DNA of 64,000 bases, from NCBI GenBank assembly GCA_019358855.1, contig JAHHII010000003.1, positions 434,001 to 498,000 of the forward strand, written 5' to 3'. Origin of the DNA: Timaviella obliquedivisa GSE-PSE-MK23-08B (lineage in GTDB: Bacteria; Cyanobacteriota; Cyanobacteriia; Elainellales; Elainellaceae). How positions within the stretch are numbered: position 1 is the first letter of the stretch; each line of letters starts with the position of its first letter. A model generated the notes under the pieces. That model ran no database searches. It saw only the letters and a list, made by a program, of their open reading frames with translations, and was not told where the DNA came from. A program made the translations under genes and the position numbers. Below are positions 34,955 to 44,978 of this stretch, piece by piece.

Positions 34955-35785
34955 GCTAATTGGCGCAAGGTTATAGCTACCAAAGGTCTTGATGGTTTCC
35001 GTATAGCTCTGGAGTTCAACCAGCGCTGACTGAACTGAGGTATTTTGGAAGCTTGCTTCTAGGTCAATAAAAAAGAGATAGTCCCCGAGCGATCGCTTGG
35101 TGGGACGGGACTCAATGCGGCTGAGGTTGATTTCCCGTGTTGCAAAGATTTGGAGTGCTTTTACTAATGCCCCAGGTTGATTTGCCAATAGGCTGAAAGC
35201 TAAAGAACTGTGACTTCCTGCCAAAGAAGGCTCTAAGCTAAGAACCCAAAAACGAGTGCAATTATCGGGGCGATCGTTGATTCCTTGCGCCAACATCGGC
35301 AATCCATAAATTTGAGCCGCCCGTTGGGAAGAAATTGCCGCTGCCGTTGCGTCTTCAGCTAAATGTCTCAGCGCCTCAGTTGTGGAATTGGCGGGAACTT
35401 GTTGAGCGTTGGGCAAGAATTTTCCGAGCCATTCTTGGCATTGAGACAACGCCTGAGGGTGAGAGTAAACCATCTGAATTTCGTCAAGAGATGGAGCCAC
35501 AGAGAGCAGAGCATGGGAGATCGGCAAAACTAGCGCCTGTTGAATTTGCAAGTTGTCTAGTTGCCAAAGTGTGTCTAGCGTAAAGGTGACTCCTCCCTCG
35601 ATCGAGTTTTCGACCGGAACGACAGCGATATTGACTTGGCGATCGACAACGGCTTGCAGGGTTTGAGCAATGCTGAGATAGGGATGTAGGGTGATATCCG
35701 AGTGCGGTAAGGTTTTCATGTAATGAATGGCAGCGCTCTCGGCATACGTTCCAATAGGACCTAAATGGGCGATCGAGGTGGGCAT
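34943..35785 (-). CDS. pheA: prephenate dehydratase
   Basis: Converts prephenate to phenylpyruvate in phenylalanine synthesis. 280 residues: catalytic domain with L-G-P-I-G-T-Y-A-E start, V-P-V-E-N-S-I-E-G-G-V, and the catalytic N-C-T-R-F-W-V-L motif, then a C-terminal ACT domain with K-A-L-Q-I-F-A-x-R-E-I-N-L-S-R-I-E-S-R-P (the E-S-R-P motif that binds Phe for feedback inhibition). No chorismate-mutase domain is fused, so it is monofunctional. Confidence 0.95.
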   Translation of the reverse strand: MPTSIAHLGPIGTYAESAAIHYMKTLPHSDITLHPYLSIAQTLQAVVDRQVNIAVVPVENSIEGGVTFTLDTLWQLDNLQIQQALVLPISHALLSVAPSLDEIQMVYSHPQALSQCQEWLGKFLPNAQQVPANSTTEALRHLAEDATAAAISSQRAAQIYGLPMLAQGINDRPDNCTRFWVLSLEPSLAGSHSSLAFSLLANQPGALVKALQIFATREINLSRIESRPTKRSLGDYLFFIDLEASFQNTSVQSALVELQSYTETIKTFGSYNLAPISSSI

Positions 35786-35833
35786 AGTTTAGGTATATGA
35801 AGAGAGATGGCAAAAGTGTAACCCAAACAAAGA

Positions 35834-35866
35834 CTCCCTAATCTTCGTTCAAAAAAGATTAGGGAG
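35834..35866 (-). terminator. terminator of the first DUF4347 gene
   Basis: A perfect 12-bp stem, CTCCCTAATCTT (35834-35845) with AAGATTAGGGAG (35855-35866), lies 25 bp beyond the stop of the leftward gene and, on the minus strand, is followed by TCTTTGTTTG. Confidence 0.75.
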
Positions 35867-35890
35867 AAATAAAATAATTAGCTAAAGGCT

Positions 35891-38851
35891 TTAGACTGCA
35901 AAGTTTCTGGCTCCCAAGGTGCTTGCTGTCACACCTGTTAAAGTGGCAAGCGTGGTCAAACCAGAACCGGTAGAAACCTGCACCAGAGTGTCACTACCGG
36001 ATTGGCTGAGTGTGACAAAGCTACTAAACGATCGCCCTGCACTGATCCGGTTCAGGTTGATAGAGTCTCGATTGGCGGCAAAATCTGTGATGGTATCGCC
36101 ACCGTCTTGCAAACTACGGTACTCGAAAACATCTCTCCCGCGATTGCCAGTCAGGCGATCGGCACCTAGACCTCCCACAATTAAGTCATTGCTTAAGCCA
36201 CCTGAAATGATGTCATCTCCGGCAAAACCAACTAACGTATCTCGACCCTGTCTCCCAGTGAGAATGTCGTTGCCGCCGCCGCCTTTAACAAAGTCGTCAC
36301 CCTCACCGCCGTCTACGATATCATCGCCACTGCCGCCCCTAAGCCGATCGTTGCCCCGACCACCACTCATCACGTCGTTGCCAGCGCCGCCAATCAGCAA
36401 ATCTCGACCCCGCCGACCTTTAAGGATGTCATCTCCTTCGCCGCCCTCCAGTCGATCGTTGCCTAAACCTCCATTCAGAACGTCACTAGCTGCACCACCC
36501 AACAGCCTATCATTGCCACTTCGTCCTCTGAGCGTGTCTCTGCCTGTCCCCCCTAAGATGCGATCGTTGCCTGCACCGCCGTCTAGCAAATCGTTGCAGC
36601 CGAAACCTCTAAGGCGATCGTTGCCATTTCTGCCAGAGATTGTATCTTCAATGCCATCGGCTCCATCCAGCTTATTGTTGCCATTGGTGCCATTGATGGG
36701 AGTTCCAGGAACACAAACCTCTTCTCTATCCGACGGCTCAGGCGACGAGCCAGCTGCAAATGATACCGTTCTCCGATCGCTGGTTGCACCCCGACTGTCG
36801 GTTGCCGTGTAGGTAAAATTGGTTCCCGAAAAGCCCGTTCCTGCCCTAAAGAATAGCTGTCCAATTTGCGTCGAGTTGAGGTTTTGTCCAGCAGCGACTG
36901 GAACGCCAGTCTGGGCTGGATCGCCTAAGAACAAAGTGCCTTGACTGACAGAAGGAATTGTTGTGATGGTATAAAAGCCAATACCATCAGGGTCGGTGGC
37001 GGTTAAGCCCGCGATCGCAACAGTGCCACCCGCAACTACAGCAGGAGGTGTAATGGTTGGGACAACAGGAGGGGTATTGCCAGCCTGTACCTCATTGTCG
37101 AAGTTAGTAACACTGATATCGGCAGGATCAAGGGCAGTATAAGCAGGATCGGTTGACGTAAAAGTAGTCGTAATAGTGTAAGGAATATTGCCATCTGCGA
37201 TCGCATCATCCACCGGGATAAGCGAAAAGACTTGGGGCACATCCCAATTTGCAGATGTGAAGGTAAGGGCAGGCACTGAGACTGTCCCCTCAGTAGTATC
37301 TGTGCTAAGCAAGTTCAGGGTTACATTGCTGGTAGGGCGAGCGCCTAGCACGACGCTAACAGTCTGAGCAGTGCCACCTTCAAGGGTTGTAACACTCGAA
37401 ACTCCCGTGACTGGATTAGTCGTTACCCCTGTCCCCGTAAAGCTGACTCCGGGCTTCAATGTTGTAATCTTGAGGTTACGGACTTCGTGAATGTTAGTGC
37501 TAGCTCCAGTAGAACTGGCAAATCCAGCTTTGAAGCTTGTCGGGACAACACCATTATTTACTCGCAAATCGTAATCAGGTAGCGTTTCTCCAGCGTCCGT
37601 AAAATCTCCATCGTTATTAAGGTCGACCTTAACGCTTAAAATTCCACCTGTTGCACCGATTATCGGGGTGATGTCAATCTGCGCCCTTTTTTGAGCCGCA
37701 TCTCGGGTGGTAGCAGTTGCATTGTCAATGCCAGGAGACAACGTATTTGTTCCAATCAAATAGGGGTAACCTGTGCTTTCGCGTCCTCGAACTGCAACTG
37801 AGTCAATTTTTCGACCGCCAACAGCCTCTCCAATACGACCTTCGGTTGCGCTAGAAAAGTTGCCAAACTCGTCTAACCCAATGCCAACATAACCCCCTTC
37901 TATGCCAGCAATGGGCGCGAGAGTTGAAGGATCTATACTGTTGGCATATCCCAATGAGCCACCGTATCCCCCAGACGTAATGGGTCTTGTCTCGGCAGCA
38001 TCGATCAGGAAAAAGCTAATGCCATCTGCACCCGCACTTCCGTTGTAGGCGAAGAAGTCAAAGGTGATTGATAGACCTTCAGTAGCAGAAAAAGGTTTGT
38101 CATAAAGCACAAACGTTGCCTGGTTATTGGCATTGCTGGTTAAGCGAAGCGCACCATTACCAACGATATCGGTTCCTCCTCCGGGCAAACCGCCTGGAGC
38201 AGAGGGGGCAACAGTCGTTCGTGCAGTTAAAAAAGGTTGGTTGGAGACAACGCCGCCGATCGTGCCTGTCTCGAATTTCCAGGTTTTTTCGGTTACATCA
38301 GCATTTCTAAACGTCTCTTCCAGCAGAACGCCTAGAACACAAGCATAGGCTTCTAGCGCTTCGGGTTGGAAAATAGGGAGTGTACAAATTTCTCCAATGG
38401 TAAACTCTAGTTCCCAATTGCCGCCTAGCGCCGCGCTGCCAGTTAGGTTGGTTGATGCAGCGATGTTAGCCTGAGTTAGCGCACTCAGTTTTTGTACAAA
38501 TTGTTGACCAATGTCTCCAGCCGCAACTTTGCAACCATAGAGCAAGATGTTGGCATTGGAAGTAAATGCCTGTTGCCAATCTTGGATCTGGTCAGCATAA
38601 ATATCTTCTAAAGTTTCTGAATTTAGTTGAGTGGAACCTAAGTACACTCTCCCAGAGCTTCCGTGGGAGAGAATATGAAGACTCTCAATATTATCTCGTG
38701 CTGTTAATGCTTTAGTGATTTGCTCAACACCATCTTGATCGCGATTAAGAACAATAACTTCTGCTTCAGAGCAGAGGTTTTCGACAAGATGCTTGTAATC
38801 ATTAACAGTTGAATCAACCAGGACTAGAGTCAAGGGGCTTGTAGATGTCAT
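35891..38851 (-). CDS. DUF4347 / lectin-like / RTX calcium-binding surface protein
   Basis: 986 residues. Order: DUF4347 (about 5-175: V-L-V-D-S-T-V, H-I-L-S-H-G-S-S-G, L-L-Y-G-C-x-V-A-A-G, G-G-N-W-E-L-E); an L-type-lectin-like beta domain (about 180-465: F-D-F-F-A-Y-N-G-S-A-G-A-D-G-I-S-F-F-L and G-G-Y-V-G-I-G-L-D-E-F-G-N-F); Ig/cadherin-like parts (470-695); then about 15 RTX nonapeptides (G-G-x-G-x-D-x-L/I/V-x) and a terminal RTX export-type end. No N-terminal signal peptide, consistent with type I secretion through the RTX C-terminus (family knowledge). Likely a calcium-dependent adhesin or extracellular matrix protein. Confidence 0.88.
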   Translation of the reverse strand: MTSTSPLTLVLVDSTVNDYKHLVENLCSEAEVIVLNRDQDGVEQITKALTARDNIESLHILSHGSSGRVYLGSTQLNSETLEDIYADQIQDWQQAFTSNANILLYGCKVAAGDIGQQFVQKLSALTQANIAASTNLTGSAALGGNWELEFTIGEICTLPIFQPEALEAYACVLGVLLEETFRNADVTEKTWKFETGTIGGVVSNQPFLTARTTVAPSAPGGLPGGGTDIVGNGALRLTSNANNQATFVLYDKPFSATEGLSITFDFFAYNGSAGADGISFFLIDAAETRPITSGGYGGSLGYANSIDPSTLAPIAGIEGGYVGIGLDEFGNFSSATEGRIGEAVGGRKIDSVAVRGRESTGYPYLIGTNTLSPGIDNATATTRDAAQKRAQIDITPIIGATGGILSVKVDLNNDGDFTDAGETLPDYDLRVNNGVVPTSFKAGFASSTGASTNIHEVRNLKITTLKPGVSFTGTGVTTNPVTGVSSVTTLEGGTAQTVSVVLGARPTSNVTLNLLSTDTTEGTVSVPALTFTSANWDVPQVFSLIPVDDAIADGNIPYTITTTFTSTDPAYTALDPADISVTNFDNEVQAGNTPPVVPTITPPAVVAGGTVAIAGLTATDPDGIGFYTITTIPSVSQGTLFLGDPAQTGVPVAAGQNLNSTQIGQLFFRAGTGFSGTNFTYTATDSRGATSDRRTVSFAAGSSPEPSDREEVCVPGTPINGTNGNNKLDGADGIEDTISGRNGNDRLRGFGCNDLLDGGAGNDRILGGTGRDTLRGRSGNDRLLGGAASDVLNGGLGNDRLEGGEGDDILKGRRGRDLLIGGAGNDVMSGGRGNDRLRGGSGDDIVDGGEGDDFVKGGGGNDILTGRQGRDTLVGFAGDDIISGGLSNDLIVGGLGADRLTGNRGRDVFEYRSLQDGGDTITDFAANRDSINLNRISAGRSFSSFVTLSQSGSDTLVQVSTGSGLTTLATLTGVTASTLGARNFAV

Positions 38852-39231
38852 AGGTGATTACCACTAGAGATGCAACCAGTAAATAAGAATACTGGATATC
38901 AAGATAATTTAATCAGTTGAGATAAAAACAATCAACAAATTTAGCGATGCTGATCAGAAAATTTTCTGCGTCAAGTACCTCAAGTAGTACTTATCAAAGG
39001 GTTTAATAAGATCTGGAGCGAGTTTTCGGTAATCCATAAATGGTGAGTTTAAGATGTTAAATGCTATGAAATCACTGAGGTTGAATGTAAAAAACCTGCC
39101 TCTTAAGTTGTGGTTTTCTATGGTTTGTATTGAAGTTGCAGAAGAACTTTGCTTCTCTCTCTCCGTACAAGCACGGTTTAAAGATTTCTTGAGACTTTTT
39201 CCTAGGACTTTATTGTTTGACTTATTTCCTT

Positions 39232-39277
39232 AAAGCAAAAGCCTCTAGGAAATTAATCTTCTAGAGGCTTTTGCTTT
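39232..39277 (-). terminator. terminator of the second DUF4347 gene
   Basis: A 17-bp perfect stem, AAAGCAAAAGCCTCTAG (39232-39248) with CTAGAGGCTTTTGCTTT (39261-39277). The run GGCTTTTGCTTT on either strand makes it bidirectional in principle. It sits 30 bp beyond the stop of the leftward gene. The remaining 38852-39231 is the leader of the first DUF4347 gene; no other feature seen. Confidence 0.85.
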
Positions 39278-39305
39278 AGCAAGTTTACTGTGAACTGAGG
39301 TGTCT

Positions 39306-42300
39306 TTAAGCGACTACAAAGTTAGAGCAGGTTATAACGGAAGCGTTAATATTTTTGAGCGTGGCGATCGCTCCAAACACCGTTCCGGCTCCTGCCCCAT
39401 CCAAGTCAACTCGCACTTCTGTGTTCGCGCCTACTTGCACCGTTTGAATATATTTGTGGTACTTTGCATCGGGCGTTGCTCCGGTAAATTCAGCACGAGC
39501 AAAAACTGAGCGGATATCAATGACATCTCGCTGAGTTTCAAAGCGCTTGATCAGATCGTTCCCTTCAGACGCTAAGCCACTAAAGACAAACATATCTTTG
39601 CCTCTGCCACCTTTGAGCATATCCTTCTTTGCCCCGCCGATCAGAATATCAGAACCATTGCCGCCCACCAGAAGATCTTTACCGCCACCGCCGATCAGCA
39701 TGTCGTTGCCACCGCCGCCTTTGAGTTTGTCTTTACCTGCTCCACCCATTAAGATGTCGCGTCCGGTGCCGCCAATGATCATATCCTTGCCCTGACCGCC
39801 ATCGAGGCGATCGCTACCGCCCCCGCCTGATAAACGGTCATTGCCATTCATTCCCTTAAATTCATCTTTGCCCTTACCACCGCTCAGGCTATTACTACCG
39901 CCACTGCCAGTCTTCTTAGTTCCTTTTTTGCCCTTAAGCGTAGGAACTGCCAAAGCTGTACCGAAGACGCACTCCTCTCCCAGTCTGAAGGAGCTAATTG
40001 CACCTGCGGCGATGCCGTTGCCTGCCAAATCCTTGATGTCGCTACGGTTCAACGTTAGCTTATAGTCACCTGCAATGGTAACTCCGGCAATGTTGGTCAA
40101 TGCCCAAGTTTTACCACCGTCAGCAGTGGTGAGTTTTGCCCCTGATAAAGATACAGGTGTCTCAACGCCATCTGCACTTCGGGTCAGTTGGAGGTCAGAA
40201 ACATCAAAGTTAGTGACAGGCTCGGTGAACTGAATTGCAACAGTATTAACGCCAGCCTGCGTGGGCGTAACAGCAAGAATCGCACCTGTGGGGGCAGTTT
40301 TGTCAATAGTTACAGCCTTCGTAGCGCCGCCTATGCCACCTGTACCACTGCCCCCGTTATCTATGCCTGAGTTGCCTTGTTTATCTCTAGCCGTGACCAG
40401 GATATCGAAGCCACCTTCGGCAAGAGGGGCGATCGTATTGTCGGGGATGAACCAGGTGCCATCGCCTTTGTTAGTAGCTTGATAAGTCACCCCGCCGATT
40501 TTGACCTCGACGACTGCGTTAGGGTCATCAATTTTTCCGGTTAAAGCCGGGGTGGTGTCGTTGGTTTGGAGCGGAGTAAAGGTGACTTTAGGGGGGAGCG
40601 CGTCAATGGTGACGGAGAGCGGTGATGAAGCAGGGCTAGTGTTACCTGCTGCGTCGATCGCCTTCACAGTAATGCTGTAGGTGTTATCTGCCAGCAGAGT
40701 TGCGGGAGTTAAGCTCCAATTTCCAGAGCCGTCAACTGGAACTTTGCCTAAGGATGTGGTTCCAGCAAACAGTTCTACCATCGTTGCATCCAACGGAGCA
40801 ACACCATTAAAGGTAGGAGTATTATCGCTAGTCACGTTGTCTGTATTAGAAGCGCCTGTATCACTGCTATCTACTAAATTAGGGGCAGTAGCAGGAGCGG
40901 TAGGAGCAGTACTATCAATGGTGATATTGAGCGGTGCGGCGGCAGTTCCCAAGTTTCCTGCGCCATCTTTTTGCCTGGCAGTGAAAGGATGTACGCCATC
41001 TGCGATCGGAGAGACGGGAGTAAATGTCCAATTACCAGAGGCATCAGCAACGACTTCACCTAGCTCGGTCGTTCCGTCGAACACGACCACAGTGGTATTG
41101 GGGTCAGCTTTTCCGGTGATCGTAGGCGTGCTGTCTTGAGTCAGTTCGTCGGTGTTGGAGGCTCCAGTATCGCTAGCATCAACCAAGTCTAGGTTGAAAG
41201 GAGTTGCAGGAGGCGCGGTGATGGTCAAGGGCAAAGAGGTTGACACTGCTCCCGTATTACCTGCTGCATCGGTGGCTATTGCCGTAACAGAGTAAGTACC
41301 GACTAAGAGTGGGCTGCTAGGAGTAAATGTCCAAGCCCCTGAACCGTCGGTAGTTGTTGTTCCTAAAGAGGTTGTTCCATCAAACAGTTCAACCGTGCTG
41401 TTGGGTTCAGCGTTGCCTGTGATAGTAGGGGTATTGTCGCTAGTAATGTTATCAGTATTAGAAGTGCCGTCGTCACTTGCCTCAGTGAGGTCTAAACCTC
41501 CAGGTGCAGCAGGTGCAAGGGTGTCAATGGTTATAGTTAATGGACTGGAAGCTGCGCCCAAGTTGCCTGCCCCATCTTTGGCTTTGACTGTAATAGGATG
41601 GGCACCCTCGCTCAGGGGAGTACTGGGGGTGAATGACCAGTCGCCATTCCCATCGGTTGTGGCTGTGCCTATCAAGATGCCATTGTCGAAGAGAGAAACT
41701 TCGATACCTGGATCTGCTTTACCAACAATAGTCGGTGTGTTATTAGCAGTGAGGTCATCGCTGGTGGAAACGCCTGTATCGCTAGGTGTAACTAAGTCGA
41801 GGTTGAAGGGAACTGTGGGAGTTGCAACAATGGTGATGAGTAGCGATGTAGAGACAGGGCTAGCATTTCCGGCGGTGTCGGTGACAATAGCGGTGATAGG
41901 ATGAGTGCCGGGAGCTAGGGATACGCTGGGGGTAAACGTCCAGAAACCGCTTCCATCTGATGTTGTGGTACCGAGCGATGTTCCATTATCAAATAGTTCA
42001 ATCGTGCTGTTAGGGTCTGCTGTCCCGGTGATGGTAGGGGTAGTGTCACTGGTGATGTCATCGGTGCTGGAGGTGCCGTCGTCACTTAAGGCGATCAAGT
42101 CTAAGCTGCTAGGTGCACTAGGAGGATCTACGATGTCGATCGTGACTGAAAGAGGGCTAGAAGAAGGGCTGAGCTTGCCTGCCCCGTCTGTGGTTTTTAT
42201 AGTAATGTCGTAGGTGCCATCGGCGATCGTGGTGGCGGTTAAAGTCCAGTTTCCAGATGCATCGGCAGTGGTGGTGCCTAGGAGAGTAGTACCTGCAAAT

Positions 42301-43817
42301 ACGCTGACAGTGACGTTGGGAGCAACAGTTCCAGCGAAGGTGGGGGTATTGTCACTAGTGATATTATCAGTGTCAAGAATTCCTGTATCGCTGGTTGCAA
42401 GTAAATCAGGAGTAGAAGGCTTAGAAAATGCAGCCAAAACACTGGCTAAAAAGCTTGAATCAGCAGCAAGGTTATAGGCATAGAAGAAAGTAGTCGATCC
42501 TCCAGCAGCAAGGCTATCAATTTTGTAAGACAGTGATACCGCTTGATCGGCTGTAGTTGAAGATGAAGTAGTAGCGGTGAAGCCAACTCCATTCCAACCA
42601 TCTGAAGCATCTCGGTTGGAAAATCCGCCATAGGTGACACGGGCTTGTGGATCGATGGCAGCAAGAGATAGGGTGCTGCCGTCAGGCTGCGTTGCCGTAA
42701 CTTGTGCTAGATCAGTAGAACCATTGGGTTGAGAGACGATTGTATTAGTTGTGTCAAAGCTACCGTTGATAGACTGGTTATTATCTGGATCGACGTTATG
42801 CATCCAGTAGATTGGAGTTGTAATGTTCGACCCTGATGTATTAGTCAGAGTTGTCTTCATAAGGATGAAAAGACCATCCTCTGCCACTGTAAAAGTCCGG
42901 TCTACTTTCACTCCAGCAACGCTACCAGACCAATTAATTTCAGCCGCAGGACTTCCTAGAACAGTGACTCCATTGGTGACACCAGTGATTGAACCCACAA
43001 CTTCGGCAAGCGATCCGGAAGTATTATTGCTGTAAGTTGTACCCCCCACTTCTAGGGTGAATCCTTCTTCGGGATCGCCAGGAGTGAAGAAATCGCCATC
43101 AAAAGTTGCCCAGCCATCTTTTCCAGAATCGGCGATAAACCCCATTAGACCTGTACCTGACCGGGTGGGTTGCCAGCCTGTTGGTATGCCTGCTCCGCTG
43201 GCTCCAAAAGTGCCGTTGGCTCTTAGACCCACCTGGATAAAGCTGCCTCGAGCGTATGCCTCAGCGCCCACTTGAACAGATTCGATGACAAAGGTGTAAG
43301 CGTAGGTTTCTAGCAACTTTGTTGAGAAAGCCAGGGCTGGAGCAATTTCACCTGTTTTGAAGTCTAAGTTCCAGTTTCCGCCTTGGGTGGCACTCCCGAC
43401 GAATGTAGTAGATGCTGCTATTTCTGCTCTCGTCAAATACTGAAACTTGGTGATGAATTCTTCGCCTGCATCTCCGGCAGCTACGTTACAACCGTAGAGA
43501 AGGAGTTGAGGTTGAGTAGTGTTAGCAAACCAAGACTGAAGCTTTTCGGTGTAAGTATTGAGGTTGCTGAGATTGAGTTGGGTATTGCCCAGGTGAAGAC
43601 AACCGGGAGCGCCGTGGGAAATGATGTGGAGGGTGTTCGCCTTATGCCGCTGCTGTGCCTCGGTAATTTGTTGAATGCCATCCTGCTGAGAATCTAAAAC
43701 CAACAGCGCTGCGCCATTTACGACGCTCTCAGCAAGCAATTGAAAATCTGCAACTCCTGAATCAATGACAACTAAGACTTCAGTAGCAGTGGGGGTGAAA
43801 CGAGAAACGTCTGACAT
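39306..43817 (-). CDS. giant DUF4347 / Ig-like repeat / RTX surface protein
   Basis: 1503 residues from the ATG at 43817, chosen because GGAG lies 8 nt upstream and the first residues (M-S-D-V) match the usual start of DUF4347 proteins; an upstream ATG at 43889 would add a hydrophobic 24-residue leader. Domains: DUF4347 (H-I-I-S-H-G-A-P-G, L-L-Y-G-C-N-V-A-A-G), an about 260-residue beta domain, six about 100-residue Big-type Ig repeats each with S-D-D/T-G, T-P-T-x-x-G and G-x-W-x-x-x-P, a seventh diverged repeat, a C-terminal adhesin-type domain, and about 12 Lys/Asp-rich RTX repeats. Probably a type I-secreted calcium-binding adhesin, paralogous to the downstream neighbour. Confidence 0.87.
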   Translation of the reverse strand: MSDVSRFTPTATEVLVVIDSGVADFQLLAESVVNGAALLVLDSQQDGIQQITEAQQRHKANTLHIISHGAPGCLHLGNTQLNLSNLNTYTEKLQSWFANTTQPQLLLYGCNVAAGDAGEEFITKFQYLTRAEIAASTTFVGSATQGGNWNLDFKTGEIAPALAFSTKLLETYAYTFVIESVQVGAEAYARGSFIQVGLRANGTFGASGAGIPTGWQPTRSGTGLMGFIADSGKDGWATFDGDFFTPGDPEEGFTLEVGGTTYSNNTSGSLAEVVGSITGVTNGVTVLGSPAAEINWSGSVAGVKVDRTFTVAEDGLFILMKTTLTNTSGSNITTPIYWMHNVDPDNNQSINGSFDTTNTIVSQPNGSTDLAQVTATQPDGSTLSLAAIDPQARVTYGGFSNRDASDGWNGVGFTATTSSSTTADQAVSLSYKIDSLAAGGSTTFFYAYNLAADSSFLASVLAAFSKPSTPDLLATSDTGILDTDNITSDNTPTFAGTVAPNVTVSVFAGTTLLGTTTADASGNWTLTATTIADGTYDITIKTTDGAGKLSPSSSPLSVTIDIVDPPSAPSSLDLIALSDDGTSSTDDITSDTTPTITGTADPNSTIELFDNGTSLGTTTSDGSGFWTFTPSVSLAPGTHPITAIVTDTAGNASPVSTSLLITIVATPTVPFNLDLVTPSDTGVSTSDDLTANNTPTIVGKADPGIEVSLFDNGILIGTATTDGNGDWSFTPSTPLSEGAHPITVKAKDGAGNLGAASSPLTITIDTLAPAAPGGLDLTEASDDGTSNTDNITSDNTPTITGNAEPNSTVELFDGTTSLGTTTTDGSGAWTFTPSSPLLVGTYSVTAIATDAAGNTGAVSTSLPLTITAPPATPFNLDLVDASDTGASNTDELTQDSTPTITGKADPNTTVVVFDGTTELGEVVADASGNWTFTPVSPIADGVHPFTARQKDGAGNLGTAAAPLNITIDSTAPTAPATAPNLVDSSDTGASNTDNVTSDNTPTFNGVAPLDATMVELFAGTTSLGKVPVDGSGNWSLTPATLLADNTYSITVKAIDAAGNTSPASSPLSVTIDALPPKVTFTPLQTNDTTPALTGKIDDPNAVVEVKIGGVTYQATNKGDGTWFIPDNTIAPLAEGGFDILVTARDKQGNSGIDNGGSGTGGIGGATKAVTIDKTAPTGAILAVTPTQAGVNTVAIQFTEPVTNFDVSDLQLTRSADGVETPVSLSGAKLTTADGGKTWALTNIAGVTIAGDYKLTLNRSDIKDLAGNGIAAGAISSFRLGEECVFGTALAVPTLKGKKGTKKTGSGGSNSLSGGKGKDEFKGMNGNDRLSGGGGSDRLDGGQGKDMIIGGTGRDILMGGAGKDKLKGGGGNDMLIGGGGKDLLVGGNGSDILIGGAKKDMLKGGRGKDMFVFSGLASEGNDLIKRFETQRDVIDIRSVFARAEFTGATPDAKYHKYIQTVQVGANTEVRVDLDGAGAGTVFGAIATLKNINASVITCSNFVVA

Positions 43818-43972
43818 TATGTAGGCTCCGTAGGCGCTAGTTATGAGGAAATTAAGAATCAGGAAATAGAGGGAAGAGATGCCTGCCATTAGATTTATCA
43901 GCTAGAACCCAAAGTTCTAAACCTTGTGGCAGATGGTTAATGCATTGAAGACTCTACATAACTTGCCCAGGG

Positions 43973-44099
43973 CGATCGCATAAATCTCACTGATGAAATG
44001 AACTTCTGATGAGTCGTCAGTCTTGTTTTGGGTCTAAAAACTTTAACTACCCAAGTCGATCGCAAAGATTTCATTGATGAGATGATTTTCTAATGAAGT
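43973..44099. repeat. imperfect direct duplication in an intergenic gap
   Basis: A segment at 43973-44016 (GCGATCGCATAAATCTCACT, then GATGAAATGAACTTCTGATG) recurs with about 75-80% similarity at 44057-44099 (CGATCGCAAAGATTTCATTG, then GATGAGATGATTTTCTAATG). The 43818-44307 gap holds this, the leader of the giant gene and no recognisable gene. Confidence 0.5.
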
Positions 44100-44307
44100 G
44101 CAAGTTTTATTTGGCTAAAACTTAATTACGATCGCCTAACTCAAACGACAACGATAGAATTTTTGCTATGGATAGATTGGGAGCGATCGCTTGAAACAAT
44201 AGATATGATTGCCACAGATTTTTTACAAAAAAATGGATAGGTAAAACCCATCCATAGACTAATACTCATGGCTTGTTCTGTAAGTAAGACTTCACTGCAT
44301 ATTAGAA

Positions 44308-44697
44308 TTAGTCCTCATCCATTTCTGAATCTACTTGCTTAAGACGAATATGTTTGCGACCCAAGGAAATTTCAAATTCATCTCCCGGTCTTAATTCCAT
44401 TTGCTTCGTGTAAGCAGCCCCAATCAACAAATTGCCATTTGCTTGAACACTAATGCGGTAGCTAGCACTGCGCCCTCCTCGCCCATTGCCCGATTGCTTG
44501 CCATCCACTTCAATTTCTTTTGCTTCTAGAAGGGCATTGTAAAACTTCATCATGTTGACGCGTACCACATCATTTTTAGTGATGGTGTAGTAGCCGCATT
44601 CTTTTGCCTTTTCTTCTTTCGTGTGATGCTCCAGTTCTTTGACTTTATTGAGAAGCGTTTCTCCTGTCAAAGGCTCGTTCTTTTTTTTCCTACTCAT
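44308..44697 (-). CDS. cyAbrB-type transcriptional regulator
   Basis: 129 residues from the ATG at 44697. The family is cyanobacteria-specific: conserved L-T-G-E-T-L-L-N-K-V-K-E-L, K-A-K-E-C-G-Y-Y-T-I-T-K-N, M-M-K-F-Y-N-A-L-L-E-A-K, then a C-terminal AbrB-like DNA-binding domain (G-R-S-A-S-Y-R-I-S-V-Q-A-N-G-N-L-L-I-G-x-A-Y-T-K-x-M-x-L-x-P-G-D-E-F-E-I). These proteins are global regulators of carbon/nitrogen balance and hydrogenase genes. I cannot decide between the cyAbrB1 and cyAbrB2 clades with certainty. The long AT-rich upstream gap (about 280 bp) is divergent with the Rrf2 gene. Confidence 0.9.
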   Translation of the reverse strand: MSRKKKNEPLTGETLLNKVKELEHHTKEEKAKECGYYTITKNDVVRVNMMKFYNALLEAKEIEVDGKQSGNGRGGRSASYRISVQANGNLLIGAAYTKQMELRPGDEFEISLGRKHIRLKQVDSEMDED

Positions 44698-44978
44698 TAT
44701 TCTGCATCTCAATTAACTGCGACAACTTGATATAATGCTACGCTAGCTGATAGATGCAGCGACATTTTACCTTCAGCTTTATATCAGCTTGCTAAATTAT
44801 ATACCCCTGTTACACCACTTTATTCTCTGAGTTATGACTCTCTCTTTTAGGTTGTGATTAAGGCTCGATTGTATCGGTTCAATTAATACATCGGCGAGAA
44901 AAGTGCTGGGCTTAAATGCATTAGCAATTTGACAAGTTGGTAAAGTTAATAACTCAGATATCAATTCTTTGAAAATCT

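Noticed and set aside
35919-36812. Long plus-strand ORF opposite the RTX region (also 40681-42477)
   Set aside because: Biased repeats leave the opposite strand open; the Pro/Ser-rich product has no family and the minus-strand genes are well supported.
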